From Arsenophonus nilaparvatae (GTDB taxonomy: Bacteria > Pseudomonadota > Gammaproteobacteria > Enterobacterales > Enterobacteriaceae): a stretch of DNA of 64,000 nucleotides. Below the pieces are notes generated by a model. That model was not told the origin of the DNA, made no database searches, and worked only from the letters and a program-made list of their open reading frames with translations. The stretch lies in the NCBI RefSeq assembly GCF_000757905.1, contig NZ_JRLH01000009.1, one strand, 5' to 3'. The translations under genes were made by a program, and so were the position numbers. Every line of letters begins with the position of its first letter. The first letter of the stretch is position 1. Below, in pieces: positions 27,957 through 37,166 of this stretch.

Positions 27957-27977
27957 ATGACTCAGGGGTCTTTATAA
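27957..27977 (+). CDS. Possible leader mini-ORF upstream of purR
   Basis: ATG ACT CAG GGG TCT TTA TAA (MTQGSL) ends 2 nt before the purR ATG and has AAGGAATTGGGA just upstream, a better ribosome site than purR itself. Translation of this peptide could deliver ribosomes to purR by reinitiation. It may also be chance; conservation is not known. Confidence 0.3.
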   Translation: MTQGSL

Positions 27978-27979
27978 TC

Positions 27980-29005
27980 ATGGCAACAATTAAGGATGTG
28001 GCAAAGCTTGCGGGTGTCTCAACTACTACCGTATCACATGTAATTAACAATACCCGTTTTGTCGCCGAAGAGACAAAAACGATCGTCAGGGCAGCCATTA
28101 AAACACTTAATTACTCTCCCAGTGCAGTTGCTCGTAGTTTGAAAGTTAATCATACTAAATCCATTGGCTTATTAGCCACATCTAATGAAGCCCCTTACTT
28201 TGCAGAAGTCATTGAATCAGTCGAAAACAACTGTTTTAGCCAAGGATATACATTGATCCTATGCAATTCGCACAACAACCTAAATAAGCAACAAGCCTAT
28301 TTACAAATGTTAGCGCAAAAACGGGTTGATGGTTTACTTGTCATGTGCTCAGAATACCCCAACCAACTACTCCAGATGTTAGAGAAATACCGCAATATTC
28401 CAATGGTGGTGATGGATTGGGGGCAAGCCCATGGTGATTTTACCGATGTCATCATTGATAATGCAGTTTATGGTGGCTATCTTGCCGGGCGTTATCTTAT
28501 CGAACGAGGTCATCGTGATTTAGGTATTATCTCTGGACCATTAAAACGCAATACCGGCAATGGCCGGCGGCAAGGTTTTCTCAATGCCATGCAGGAAGCT
28601 AACATCCAACCACATAATGAATGGATTGTCGAGGGTGATTTCGAACCAGCTTCCGGCTACGAGGCGATGAAACAAATATTAAGTCTCCAACAAAAACCGA
28701 CTGCCATTTTCTGTGGCGGTGATATTATGGCGATGGGGGCTATCAGCGCTGCAAATGAATTAGGAATTCGAGTGCCACAAGATATATCTATTATTGGCTA
28801 CGACAATGTGCGTAATGCGCGTTTTTTTACCCCAGCATTAACTACCATTCATCAGCCCAAAGAACGTCTAGGTCAAATGGCCTTTACCATGTTGCTTGAT
28901 CGCATTATTAATAAACGCCAAGATGCGCAAACGATTGAAATACACCCAGAGCTTATTGAACGTCGTTCAGTTGTCGATGGTCCATTTATTGACTACCGAA
29001 GATGA
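27980..29005 (+). CDS. purR: Purine repressor PurR
   Basis: 341 residues, exactly the E. coli length. It has an N-terminal LacI helix-turn-helix (MATIKDVAKLAGVSTTTVSHVIN), the hinge helix (SPSAVARSLK) and a periplasmic-binding-like corepressor domain. It represses purine and pyrimidine synthesis genes when hypoxanthine or guanine is bound. An intact PurR suggests purine synthesis is still regulated here. The neighbours ynhF and punR are as in E. coli. Confidence 0.96.
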   Translation: MATIKDVAKLAGVSTTTVSHVINNTRFVAEETKTIVRAAIKTLNYSPSAVARSLKVNHTKSIGLLATSNEAPYFAEVIESVENNCFSQGYTLILCNSHNNLNKQQAYLQMLAQKRVDGLLVMCSEYPNQLLQMLEKYRNIPMVVMDWGQAHGDFTDVIIDNAVYGGYLAGRYLIERGHRDLGIISGPLKRNTGNGRRQGFLNAMQEANIQPHNEWIVEGDFEPASGYEAMKQILSLQQKPTAIFCGGDIMAMGAISAANELGIRVPQDISIIGYDNVRNARFFTPALTTIHQPKERLGQMAFTMLLDRIINKRQDAQTIEIHPELIERRSVVDGPFIDYRR

Positions 29006-29024
29006 TCCCCGGATTTAAACGCTA

Positions 29025-29930
29025 TCAATCAGTTAACCATTCAGCATTGAGTGTTTCGCTATTACCTAAATAATCCAGTAGCCAACTCAATGTTGGGGAA
29101 CGTTTTTCTTCATTCCATATGATACAGCACGGACTATCAGGTAAGGGTTGCTTAATCTGCAATGTCTTTAATTCATTTTTGCGGCAAAGTTGCTCTACCC
29201 GATGTTTAGGCGCAAATCCTAAACATAATCCATTTTTTAAGCATGCTAAACCACTTTCCCAATCTGGCACAATAAGCCTTTTTTGGTTATCTAATGCCCA
29301 AGTATCTCGTTTTGGTAAGTAGCGAGAAGTATCTTCTAAACATAAACTGGGATAGAGACGTAATTGCTGATCGCTAATTAGACCGCTTATGTGTGCTAAA
29401 GGATGATTGATACTGACAACACATGACCAGGGCATAAATCCCATATCGCGGAAACTATATCTATCGCCAATCGGTGACACACGGGTTGCACCAATTGCTA
29501 TATCCACTCGGCCATCGACTAATGCCTCCCATACACCATTATAAACTTCCGGCTGAATAAAAAGTTCAATATCAGAAAAATGGCGATAAAAATCTAATAT
29601 TAATTGCAATATCCTATCTGGTTTAACTACCCGATCAATGGCAATACTAAATTGTCCATGCCAGCCATTTGCAATTTGTTGACACTGATGACGAGTTTCA
29701 CGCATTGTTTTAATAATATTACGCGCATTTTTAACGAAGAATTTCCCAGCATCAGTAAGTACAACATCACGATAACGCCGTTCAAATAAAGGAACCGCCA
29801 ACCACTCCTCCAGTTGCTTTACGGTATAACTGACCGCAGAGGGAACTCTATGTAACTCGGTGGCAGCTGCACTAAAACTGCCCGTTCTCTCAACGGCATC
29901 AATCACTTCCAGGGAATACTCTGACCACAT
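29025..29930 (-). CDS. punR: LysR-type regulator PunR (YdhB)
   Basis: 301 residues. A LysR helix-turn-helix (SLEVIDAVERTGSFSAAATELHRVPSAVSYTVKQLE) is followed by an effector domain. Extended identity with E. coli YdhB/PunR runs through FRDMGF, SLCLEDTSRYLPKRDTW and VPDWESG. PunR activates the divergent transporter gene punC for purine nucleoside uptake. Here punC carries a frameshift, so the regulator may have lost its target. It is convergent with purR. Confidence 0.93.
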   Translation of the reverse strand: MWSEYSLEVIDAVERTGSFSAAATELHRVPSAVSYTVKQLEEWLAVPLFERRYRDVVLTDAGKFFVKNARNIIKTMRETRHQCQQIANGWHGQFSIAIDRVVKPDRILQLILDFYRHFSDIELFIQPEVYNGVWEALVDGRVDIAIGATRVSPIGDRYSFRDMGFMPWSCVVSINHPLAHISGLISDQQLRLYPSLCLEDTSRYLPKRDTWALDNQKRLIVPDWESGLACLKNGLCLGFAPKHRVEQLCRKNELKTLQIKQPLPDSPCCIIWNEEKRSPTLSWLLDYLGNSETLNAEWLTD

Positions 29931-30049
29931 AACCCTTCACCTATCAAAATATTTGATAACAATATGCAAATAATAACGCTTCACAACAAAAATTCATCTC
30001 TTATACAATAAATAGCGATGTTAAATATTATTTAATTTATTGATACCAT

Positions 30050-31260
30050 ATGAATAAAAATAACCCCAATCAAGCCAATTTTGGCTTTATGCTTTATCTT
30101 GCTGGTTTAAGTATGCTCGGCTTTTTGGCCATTGATATGTACTTACCGGCTTTTAGTATAATGCAACAACAACTCAACACCTCAGCAAATACCATTAGTG
30201 CAAGTCTTAGCCTATTTTTATGTGGCTTTGCCTTTGCGCAACTTAGTTGGGGGCCGCTTTCCGACCGTATTGGTAGAAAACCGGTTTTATTAATTGGCTT
30301 GTCTCTATTTATTATTAGTTGTTTGGCAGCACTGTGGATCACTAACGGCACACAATTACTTATTGTGCGATTTATTCAAGGTGTTGGAGTTTGCTCAACC
30401 GCAGTAATTTGGCAAGCTTTGGTCATCGATCGTTTTAGCGGTCAATATGCTAAACGGGTCTTTGCTACCATCATGCCTTTAGTTGCACTGTCGCCGGCAT
30501 TAGCTCCCCTGTTAGGTGCCTGGCTTCTAACTGGTAATAACTGGCAAATGATATTTTTTGCCTTAGCTATCATTGGGATATTGCTTTTTCTGGCCACAAT
30601 TTTGTTACAGGAAAAAAATATTCTGAAAAAACTGACAAAATAAAATCCACCACCACATTTATCACCTTTCTACATTCTGCTATTTTTAGCGGTAATGTAT
30701 TAATTTATGCCGCCTGTAGCGCCGGTTTTTTTGCCTGGCTAACGGGATCCCCCTTTATTTTAACTCAAATGGGATATGATCCGCAGGATATAGGCATCAG
30801 TTATGTACCACAAACTATCGCTTTTATGTTCGGTGGCTATGGTGGACGTTATTTAATCGCCAAAATAAAAAACCAAATCTTGCTACCAATTATTCTTATC
30901 GGTTATGGAATAAGTGTATTTGTCATTTTTATCCTTGCTATCTATTCACAACCTAATTTATTTGCTCTATTACTGCCTTTCTGTTGTATGGCGGCGATGA
31001 ACGGAGCTTGCTATCCTATTGTGGTATCAAATGCATTAAGTGTCTTTCCTAAAGACAGTGGTAAAGCCGCCGCTTTACAAAATACTCTCCAGCTTGGTTT
31101 ATGTTTTGCCGCAAGTCTGGCAGTATCTAGCCTCATTGCCAATCCTTTATTAGCAACAAGCGGTGTTATGGTTGCCACTATTATTCCTCTGTTAATTGGT
31201 TACTGGCTGCAAAATAGAAAAGCTTCAATTAATACCAAGTCGGGAGCCTTCAAACAGTGA
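30050..31260 (+). pseudogene. punC: Purine nucleoside MFS transporter PunC (YdhC), frameshifted
   Basis: Bases 30050-30643 encode the first six helices of a 12-helix MFS transporter (LGFLAIDMYLPAFS, WGPLSDRIGRKPVLLIG). After a premature TAA, the next frame resumes from KSTTTFITFLHSAIFSG through WLTGSPFILTQMGYDPQDIG to the end at 31260. The frame change falls near 30610-30640, where A-runs of seven and six bases occur. The pieces match E. coli YdhC/PunC on both sides. A half transporter is unlikely to function; slippage in the A-run could in principle restore a little full-length product. Confidence 0.88.
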
Positions 31261-31349
31261 GAAAAATTTTTAAACAAACCCATGTTAGAATCTCTGACGT
31301 CAACTGACAGCGTATATTCTAGTCATGAGTAAAATTTTATTTATTGATC

Positions 31350-31376
31350 AAATGGGAAAGTCCAACTTTCCCATTT
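31350..31376. terminator. Perfect hairpin between punC and the KAS III-like gene
   Basis: AAATGGGAAAGT and ACTTTCCCATTT form a 12-bp perfect stem with a 3-nt loop, between the ends of two convergent units. No long T-run follows on either strand, but its position suggests a bidirectional terminator. Confidence 0.6.
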
Positions 31377-31450
31377 CAACGAAGATTGGTTGGCTTAAAA
31401 TTACAATATCATCCATCTTAAGGTATAAAACAAAATATTAAGCTGTTATT

Positions 31451-32419
31451 TTAAACTGAGATAAAATCAATAGCGGTAGGAATTTCCCTCCAACTCAATA
31501 GGAAAGAAGTTGATGTGGATGAGGGCCCAAATCCGAACAGAATAATCAAATCATCAGGAAAAAGATCTGCACTCGTATTCAATTCTATCAGTGCGAAAAA
31601 ATTTTGCGCAGGCCCCAAACCACCATATTTATCAAATAGGGTTAAAACTTTATCTTCACTTATTTGAAGAACTTTTGCTGCTGCCTCAGCGACCCAAGAC
31701 GTTGGATCATAAATGTGAAAATATCGAATATCACTAATATCTTTACCAACATTGCGACACAATTGATAGCAGCTATTAAAAATTGTTTTAGGCAGTTTAG
31801 AAAATATAGATCTGCCAGATCCCTTGATAGATTCGACATGATTATCAATAAATATTAAGGGATCATAATCATAGGTTTGAATTGTCTTACTATGGACAAG
31901 GGAAATACCTGAGTCGTAACCAAGAATAGCGCAGGCAGCACCATCGCTTAATAAAGAACTTACTGGGTCTTCAGCAGAAAACCAATGAGCATAATTACAG
32001 CCAGCGAGTACTGTTACTTGCCTATACTTTGCATTAGAAAACTGGCTCCAACCTAACTCAAGTGCAGTCATTCCACCAGACGTGCCCAAATTGACAGGAA
32101 TAACCGGACAAACAATATTTAACTGCCGAACAATAGCAATAACTTCTTCATACAGGATGTTCCCAGGCCAAACCAGATTAATAATAATACAATCGAGCTG
32201 ATTGATATTCATATTCACCTGGTCTAAAGCTTTAGATAAGCAATTTACCATTAATTTAGTCACCGCGTCCTTCTCATCCAGTCGCCATAAACTACGTTTA
32301 CCAGGTAAATAATTGTCATTTGTTGAAAATATTGTCCTTTTATTATTTTCTCTTAATATGTTTTGCTGCTGATTTGGTAATGCACCAGCACAGGAAATTA
32401 ACGAAATATTATTAATCAT
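31451..32419 (-). CDS. KAS III (FabH-like) thiolase-fold enzyme with atypical active site
   Basis: 322 residues with the two-lobed ketosynthase III pattern: SDGAACAILGYD (158-169) corresponds to FabH GDGAGAAVL, HIYDPTSW (235-242) to HQANLRI, and GFGPSSTSTSFLLSW to the C-terminal FGGG segment. The nucleophile Cys of FabH aligns with Ser114 (NLGTSGGMTAL), and the usual Asn (HGNTS) aligns with Gly267 (YGGLG); His235 is kept. It may therefore act as an acyltransferase or esterase-type enzyme, or as a non-catalytic partner, and not as a decarboxylating condensing enzyme. Its ATG overlaps the upstream ThDP gene by 8 nt, so the two are translated together. There is no ACP or other fatty acid gene nearby. 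Pathway is inferred only. Confidence 0.75.
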   Translation of the reverse strand: MINNISLISCAGALPNQQQNILRENNKRTIFSTNDNYLPGKRSLWRLDEKDAVTKLMVNCLSKALDQVNMNINQLDCIIINLVWPGNILYEEVIAIVRQLNIVCPVIPVNLGTSGGMTALELGWSQFSNAKYRQVTVLAGCNYAHWFSAEDPVSSLLSDGAACAILGYDSGISLVHSKTIQTYDYDPLIFIDNHVESIKGSGRSIFSKLPKTIFNSCYQLCRNVGKDISDIRYFHIYDPTSWVAEAAAKVLQISEDKVLTLFDKYGGLGPAQNFFALIELNTSADLFPDDLIILFGFGPSSTSTSFLLSWREIPTAIDFISV

Positions 32420-34109
32420 CTATAAATCCTTTAAGCGTTTCAATCCTATCTTTAAGCGGCGGAACTGCATTTTTATCAATTCTGACATCAATTACTGCTG
32501 GGTTTCTATTTTTGATCGCCGCAACAATAGCATCCTCTAATTGTTGAGAATTATTGGCCTGATAACCATCTGCCCCTAAAGCACGACCAAACAAGGCAAA
32601 ATCAGTCACTGGTATATCGCAATCGAGTGGGTCGCTATTTAACATTTCTAGCCCTTGACGGCACATATTATAGCTGCTGTCATTCATCACCAACCAAATG
32701 GCAGCAAGATGATAGCGCACTGCTGTGCTGACTTCATTTGCCATTAACATAGCACCATCACCAATAATCCCAATTGCACACTCTTTAAAACCAGCTGCAA
32801 TACCAACTAATCCACAAGCATAATGCCCCATAGCCCCAAATGCAGTCCCTAGCCGATAACGCCCAGATTGAGAAAATTTCAGGTAGTGACTTGCCCAAAA
32901 AAATGAGTTTCCAGCCTCGGCAGCTATGTAGCAGTTATTCTTATTAATCGCGACACGCTGAATGATATTCATAACCACTAATGGATGGATAACTTTATCA
33001 GAATCATTATTATCTTTAATAATATAATCAACAAATTCAGCCATCAGAGCTGGGTATTGAACAGCTGGTTTATGAATTACCTTATTCTGAAGTGCACTAA
33101 GCAAAGTTTCAGTAAAGCATTGAATGTTACTTTTAAAAACAATCGCATTAGAAGGAAGATTATTTCTTACTTTATCTGCCTCCAGACCGACATAAAATAA
33201 ATCTATATTGCTAAAATTTTTTTGTAAATAAAATGCGCTCAGTTCGCTAAGACGACTCCCCATAATTACAACCACATAGCGAGAGCTATCACCAGTTATC
33301 TGCTTAGTTATTTCTTTACTAATAGAACCTATCCCAGTAGTTCCTACAGAGGCCAGACTATATTCGGAAATGATACCTTTACCTCTCGGCGTTGTTATAA
33401 CAGCAGAGTTAGTCAATTCAATAATTTTTTGGATATTGTTCCCTGCATACCTGGCTCCAAAGCCTAGCCAGAATAAAGATTTTTTTGCTAATAAAATTTC
33501 TATAAGCATAGAAAAATCTATAGAAGAAACTATGTTAGTAAGATTAGCTGTGGTTGGAATATCCGCTAATATGCGTTTTTTTATTGTTAATGTTTGTACT
33601 ACAGTAGTTAAAAAAACACCGATAACAAAATGTTTATTTGACGCAACTAGTTTCTGGATATCTTCTCTGGCTTGTAAATATTCATCTTCATTTTTAATAA
33701 CAAATACTTTATCTAAATATCCTTGCCCATCATCCTGCACAAGGGTATTCACATTTAACACTGTTGTTTCCTGCGTCCCCCATAATCCATCATGATATTC
33801 TGTGGTAACAGCTGAGATAAATATCACTCTGGCTCCATCAAGCTTTGCCGTTTTTAACCCTGTCAATGCATTACTTATTCCCGGGCCTGCTGTCGCAAAA
33901 GATATAGATATTTTATTATGACAAAGACTATATTCTGAAGCGCAAAACACGCTACCCGCCTGGGTGCGGCAATGTATAACATTTATTTTTTTTGATCTAG
34001 TAAGCTCTTGCCATATCGGCACTATAAAACCGCCAGATATCCCAAATGCTAAATCAACACCTAAAAATTCGATTAACTCTACCAAATCACGGGCAATTGT
34101 TATTTTCAT
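32412..34109 (-). CDS. ThDP-dependent acetolactate synthase-like carboligase
   Basis: 565 residues with the three domains of the acetolactate synthase/pyruvate decarboxylase family: Pyr (1-170; SFATAGPGISNALTGL), a central domain (about 190-340), and PP (about 370-550). The ThDP/Mg motif is GDG at 450-452 with Asn476 (VMNDSSYN). The Pyr-domain Glu that activates ThDP (RHEQ in typical members) aligns with Gln50 (CRTQAGS). It probably cleaves a 2-keto acid and joins it to an acyl or aldehyde acceptor. GAGGT lies 6 nt before the ATG. With its FabH-like partner it recalls xenocyloin-type acyloin biosynthesis of Xenorhabdus. The substrate is not predictable from sequence. It is not ilvB/ilvI: there is no small subunit, and it sits at the usual cfa locus. 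Confidence 0.75.
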   Translation of the reverse strand: MKITIARDLVELIEFLGVDLAFGISGGFIVPIWQELTRSKKINVIHCRTQAGSVFCASEYSLCHNKISISFATAGPGISNALTGLKTAKLDGARVIFISAVTTEYHDGLWGTQETTVLNVNTLVQDDGQGYLDKVFVIKNEDEYLQAREDIQKLVASNKHFVIGVFLTTVVQTLTIKKRILADIPTTANLTNIVSSIDFSMLIEILLAKKSLFWLGFGARYAGNNIQKIIELTNSAVITTPRGKGIISEYSLASVGTTGIGSISKEITKQITGDSSRYVVVIMGSRLSELSAFYLQKNFSNIDLFYVGLEADKVRNNLPSNAIVFKSNIQCFTETLLSALQNKVIHKPAVQYPALMAEFVDYIIKDNNDSDKVIHPLVVMNIIQRVAINKNNCYIAAEAGNSFFWASHYLKFSQSGRYRLGTAFGAMGHYACGLVGIAAGFKECAIGIIGDGAMLMANEVSTAVRYHLAAIWLVMNDSSYNMCRQGLEMLNSDPLDCDIPVTDFALFGRALGADGYQANNSQQLEDAIVAAIKNRNPAVIDVRIDKNAVPPLKDRIETLKGFIDD

Positions 34110-34678
34110 TGTAACCTCTAATAATTTGAATAGATTAAAATGTTCACGCTAGAACTCAAAATTACGATAAAACCACACCACTTTGGTATCCGTTGCTGAA
34201 TTCCTTCACGTTATCTTTTTGAATTCTTGTTTTTCTATTGGTCACACTATTGTCATTAGCGTTGCTTATGGTTTTCTATCTCAATGATAAATTCTATTGG
34301 TTTTTTTGCATTAGCTTGCTGAATGAGGGAATTTACAATCACTATCAATTACTTATGAAGAAAATGAAATAGCAGTCATTTGACAATTTCATTCAATAGC
34401 TCAGTCATACTTCTTCTATAAAGACGCTTTTGAATGAGCAATAGCCTGAGCTAGGAAAGGAAAGATAAAACAATTAGCCAACTTGTCTTGGCGAGCCATT
34501 TTGAGTGAAGCGATTTGATGTTTATCGAAGAGCTTATTTGCAGATATCACTTAGTTACAGATAAGTAAATTAAACATAGGAAACCACTTTTGACATTAAC
34601 GCTTTTCTAATAAGAAGAAACCTTGGTCGATTGTTTATCAAATCCTGTTTCTTCTTTTAGCTATTAATTAACTTAATT
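34110..34678. other. Spacer upstream of the ThDP operon; no gene recognised
   Basis: About 570 bases between ribC and the ThDP gene, where E. coli carries cfa. Frames are broken on both strands and no cfa fragment could be recognised. AAGAAGAAAC (34612-34621) pairs perfectly with GTTTCTTCTT (34647-34656). On the minus strand a short stretch around 34430-34540 reads as protein-like sequence (KLFDKHQIASLKMARQDK) before stops, possibly a relic of a mobile gene. The ThDP operon promoter should lie here. Confidence 0.4.
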
Positions 34679-34699
34679 AAAATAGTGTGACGACTATTT
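34679..34699 (-). terminator. Terminator of ribC
   Basis: On the minus strand TAAATAGT pairs with ACTATTTT around loop CGTCAC and is followed by AATTAAGTTAATT, 17 nt past the ribC stop. The stem is short and AT-rich. Confidence 0.5.
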
Positions 34700-34715
34700 A
34701 AAATACGCTCTATGA

Positions 34716-35327
34716 TTATATTTTTTGGGCCATCACTCGCTCAACAGTATCAACTACCGCTTGGGTATGGGCATCAATTTCAATATTAACCTTTTCTCCA
34801 AGACGCTTTTCTGCAATTGTGGTGCGCGCAATGGTTTCCGGGATCAGATGGACACAAAAACGATTATTGACCACATCTCCTACAGTTAAGCTAATTCCAT
34901 CAACGCCGATAAAGCCCTTATGCAAAATATATTTCATTAATTGTTTATCATGCACATAAAACCAAATTTGGAGATTATTTTCAGCTTTAAAAATTTTGGC
35001 TACTTCGGCAGTAGTAATGATGTGACCCGACATAACATGGCCACCAATTTCATCACCATATTTTGTTGATCTTTCTAAATTAATCATATCGCCTAATTTT
35101 AAACTGCCTAAGTTTGTCAGTCGCAAAGTCTCCTTCATTAAATCAAAACTCACCTTATCGCCATCAATATGGGTAACAGTTAAACAGCATCCATTATTAG
35201 CAACAGAAGCACCTGTTTCTAAATCTGCGAGTAATTCAGTGGGAAATTGGACAGTATAAGTACGAAAATTAACGCTATCTTCCACCGCAACTAGTGTTCC
35301 TTTTCCTTTCACAATGCCTGTATACAT
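34716..35327 (-). CDS. ribC: Riboflavin synthase, alpha chain
   Basis: Trimeric enzyme that dismutates two 6,7-dimethyl-8-ribityllumazine molecules to riboflavin. Two homologous lumazine-binding barrels are visible: MYTGIVKGKG with ASVANNGCCLTVT, and MSGHIITTAEVAK with GFIGVDGISLTVG. The start MYTGIV at 35327 (GGGAAC upstream) is the family N-terminus; the longer frame from 35366 adds 13 unconserved residues. Known as ribC or ribE in E. coli. Divergent from mdtK as in E. coli. Confidence 0.95.
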   Translation of the reverse strand: MYTGIVKGKGTLVAVEDSVNFRTYTVQFPTELLADLETGASVANNGCCLTVTHIDGDKVSFDLMKETLRLTNLGSLKLGDMINLERSTKYGDEIGGHVMSGHIITTAEVAKIFKAENNLQIWFYVHDKQLMKYILHKGFIGVDGISLTVGDVVNNRFCVHLIPETIARTTIAEKRLGEKVNIEIDAHTQAVVDTVERVMAQKI

Positions 35328-35524
35328 ATATTGAGTTCCCAATTTTAATAAAAGATTAAAACTCATTCTACGCTAGTTATGCTAGATAAGCACTCTAGAA
35401 ACAATAAATATGGCAGCTTTCTATCTATTTATAGCTATAACTTCACCAAATCGATACAATAAGCAAATTTTTAAGGGTTCAATTCTTTTCGTTTTCTATT
35501 CATTTTCAATAAGGTATATGGTGG

Positions 35525-36898
35525 GTGAATAAATATTTTAAAGAGGCACACAGCCTATTAGCATTAGGTATTCCAATTATTCTTGCTCAATTCTCACAAA
35601 CCGCAATGGGTTTTGTCGATACAGTAATGGCTGGTAAAGTCAGTGAAATAGATATGTCAGCCGTTGCGGTAGGAACGTCTATCTGGTTACCTGCTATTTT
35701 GTTTGGCCACGGCTTATTAATGGCTTTAACACCAGTGGTAGCGCAATTAAATGGTTCAGGCCGACGTCAAGTTATCGGCAATCATATACAAAAAGGCTTA
35801 TGGCTAGCTTTCTTTTTATCACTTTTGGTCATGGCTGTTATTTATAATGCTCACCATATTATAAATAATATGCCTAATATTGATCCTGAACTGGCAAATA
35901 AAGCGGTGCGGTTTCTGCGTGCTATTATGTGGGGAGCACCAGGTTATCTTTTTTATCAAGTTTTACGTAGTCAGTGCGATGGGTTATCTAAAACAAAACC
36001 CGGTATGTTTATTGGTTTCCTCGGTTTATTTATTAACATACCTATCAACTATATTTTTATCTATGGCCATTTTGGGGCACCAGCTCTTGGTGGCGTCGGC
36101 TGTGGGGTAGCCACTGCCTCGGTATATTGGGCTATGTTTCTTTTTATGCGCTGGTATATACGCCATACTCCTTCACAACGTGATATCCGTGCTAATAAAC
36201 AGTTTGCATTACCTGACTTCTCTTTATTGAAGCGCCTGTTCGCGTTAGGTTTACCTATTGGTCTAGCCTATTTCTTCGAAGTCACTCTGTTTGCTATTGT
36301 CGCCTTACTGGTCGCGCCATTAGGTATTATCGCTGTCGCAGGACACCAGGTAGCTTTAAATTTTAGTTCGTTAATGTTTATGTTTCCTATTTCTCTTGGT
36401 ATCGCAGCAACGATCCGGGTCGGTTATAATTTAGGTAGCGCTTCAACGGAAAAGGCAAAAATATCCGCCTATGCCAGCATTATGGTAGGTTTAACGGTAG
36501 CTTGCTGCACCGCAATTGTGACAGTGTCACTTAGAGAGCAGATCGCATTAATGTATAATCGCAATCCGGAAGTCGTCCTATTGGCTTCACAATTGATGTT
36601 ATTCGCTGCTATCTATCAGATTTCCGATGCTATTCAAGTCATTGGCGCCGGTATATTACGCGGTTATAAAGATACCCGTTCAATTTTCTTTATCACTTTC
36701 ATTGCTTACTGGCTGCTCGGCCTACCAACAAGTTATCTACTTGGTTTAACTGACTTTATTGTGCCGCATCTGGGACCAAAAGGTTTTTGGATCGGTTTTA
36801 TTATTGGCTTAACCGCATCAGCTATCATGATACTTTCTCGCATATTGTGGCTTCAACGTCAGCCAAACGAATTTGTATTACGACATTCCTCTCGATAG
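35525..36898 (+). CDS. mdtK: MATE multidrug efflux transporter MdtK (NorM)
   Basis: 457 residues, twelve hydrophobic helices, MATE family. It shares with E. coli MdtK the runs ILAQFSQTAMGFVDTVMAG, WLPAILFGHGLLMALTPV and QISDAIQVIGAGILRGYKDTR. It exports cationic drugs, using Na+ or H+. Translation starts at GTG 35525; no upstream ATG fits. Two tRNA-Val genes follow, as in E. coli. Confidence 0.95.
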   Translation: MNKYFKEAHSLLALGIPIILAQFSQTAMGFVDTVMAGKVSEIDMSAVAVGTSIWLPAILFGHGLLMALTPVVAQLNGSGRRQVIGNHIQKGLWLAFFLSLLVMAVIYNAHHIINNMPNIDPELANKAVRFLRAIMWGAPGYLFYQVLRSQCDGLSKTKPGMFIGFLGLFINIPINYIFIYGHFGAPALGGVGCGVATASVYWAMFLFMRWYIRHTPSQRDIRANKQFALPDFSLLKRLFALGLPIGLAYFFEVTLFAIVALLVAPLGIIAVAGHQVALNFSSLMFMFPISLGIAATIRVGYNLGSASTEKAKISAYASIMVGLTVACCTAIVTVSLREQIALMYNRNPEVVLLASQLMLFAAIYQISDAIQVIGAGILRGYKDTRSIFFITFIAYWLLGLPTSYLLGLTDFIVPHLGPKGFWIGFIIGLTASAIMILSRILWLQRQPNEFVLRHSSR

Positions 36899-37064
36899 CT
36901 ATGTTGTCAAACGGGTATAAGGTATAAAAAATGAAAAATTGCGCTTTTATGCTAAATAGCATTAAATACGAGCAGTTAGACGTAAAATTGCATTTTTTCC
37001 CTTGCCAGAACGGCAACTGCTCGTTAATATTCGTTTCCATATTATCGCCATAGCAATTTTTATT

Positions 37065-37141
37065 GCGTCCGTAGCTCAGTTGGTTAGAGCACCACCTTGA
37101 CATGGTGGGGGTCGGTGGTTCGAGTCCACTCGGACGCACCA
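37065..37141 (+). tRNA. valV: tRNA-Val (GAC)
   Basis: A 77-nt cloverleaf. The acceptor GCGTCCG pairs with CGGACGC, the D-arm is AGCTCAGTTGGTTAGAGC, the anticodon stem-loop CACCTTGACATGGTG carries GAC, the T-arm GGTTCGAGTCC is standard, and CCA is encoded. It is the first of two copies downstream of mdtK, the E. coli valV-valW position. Confidence 0.97.
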
Positions 37142-37166
37142 ATTGTTAGCGATATTTTTATCTAGT

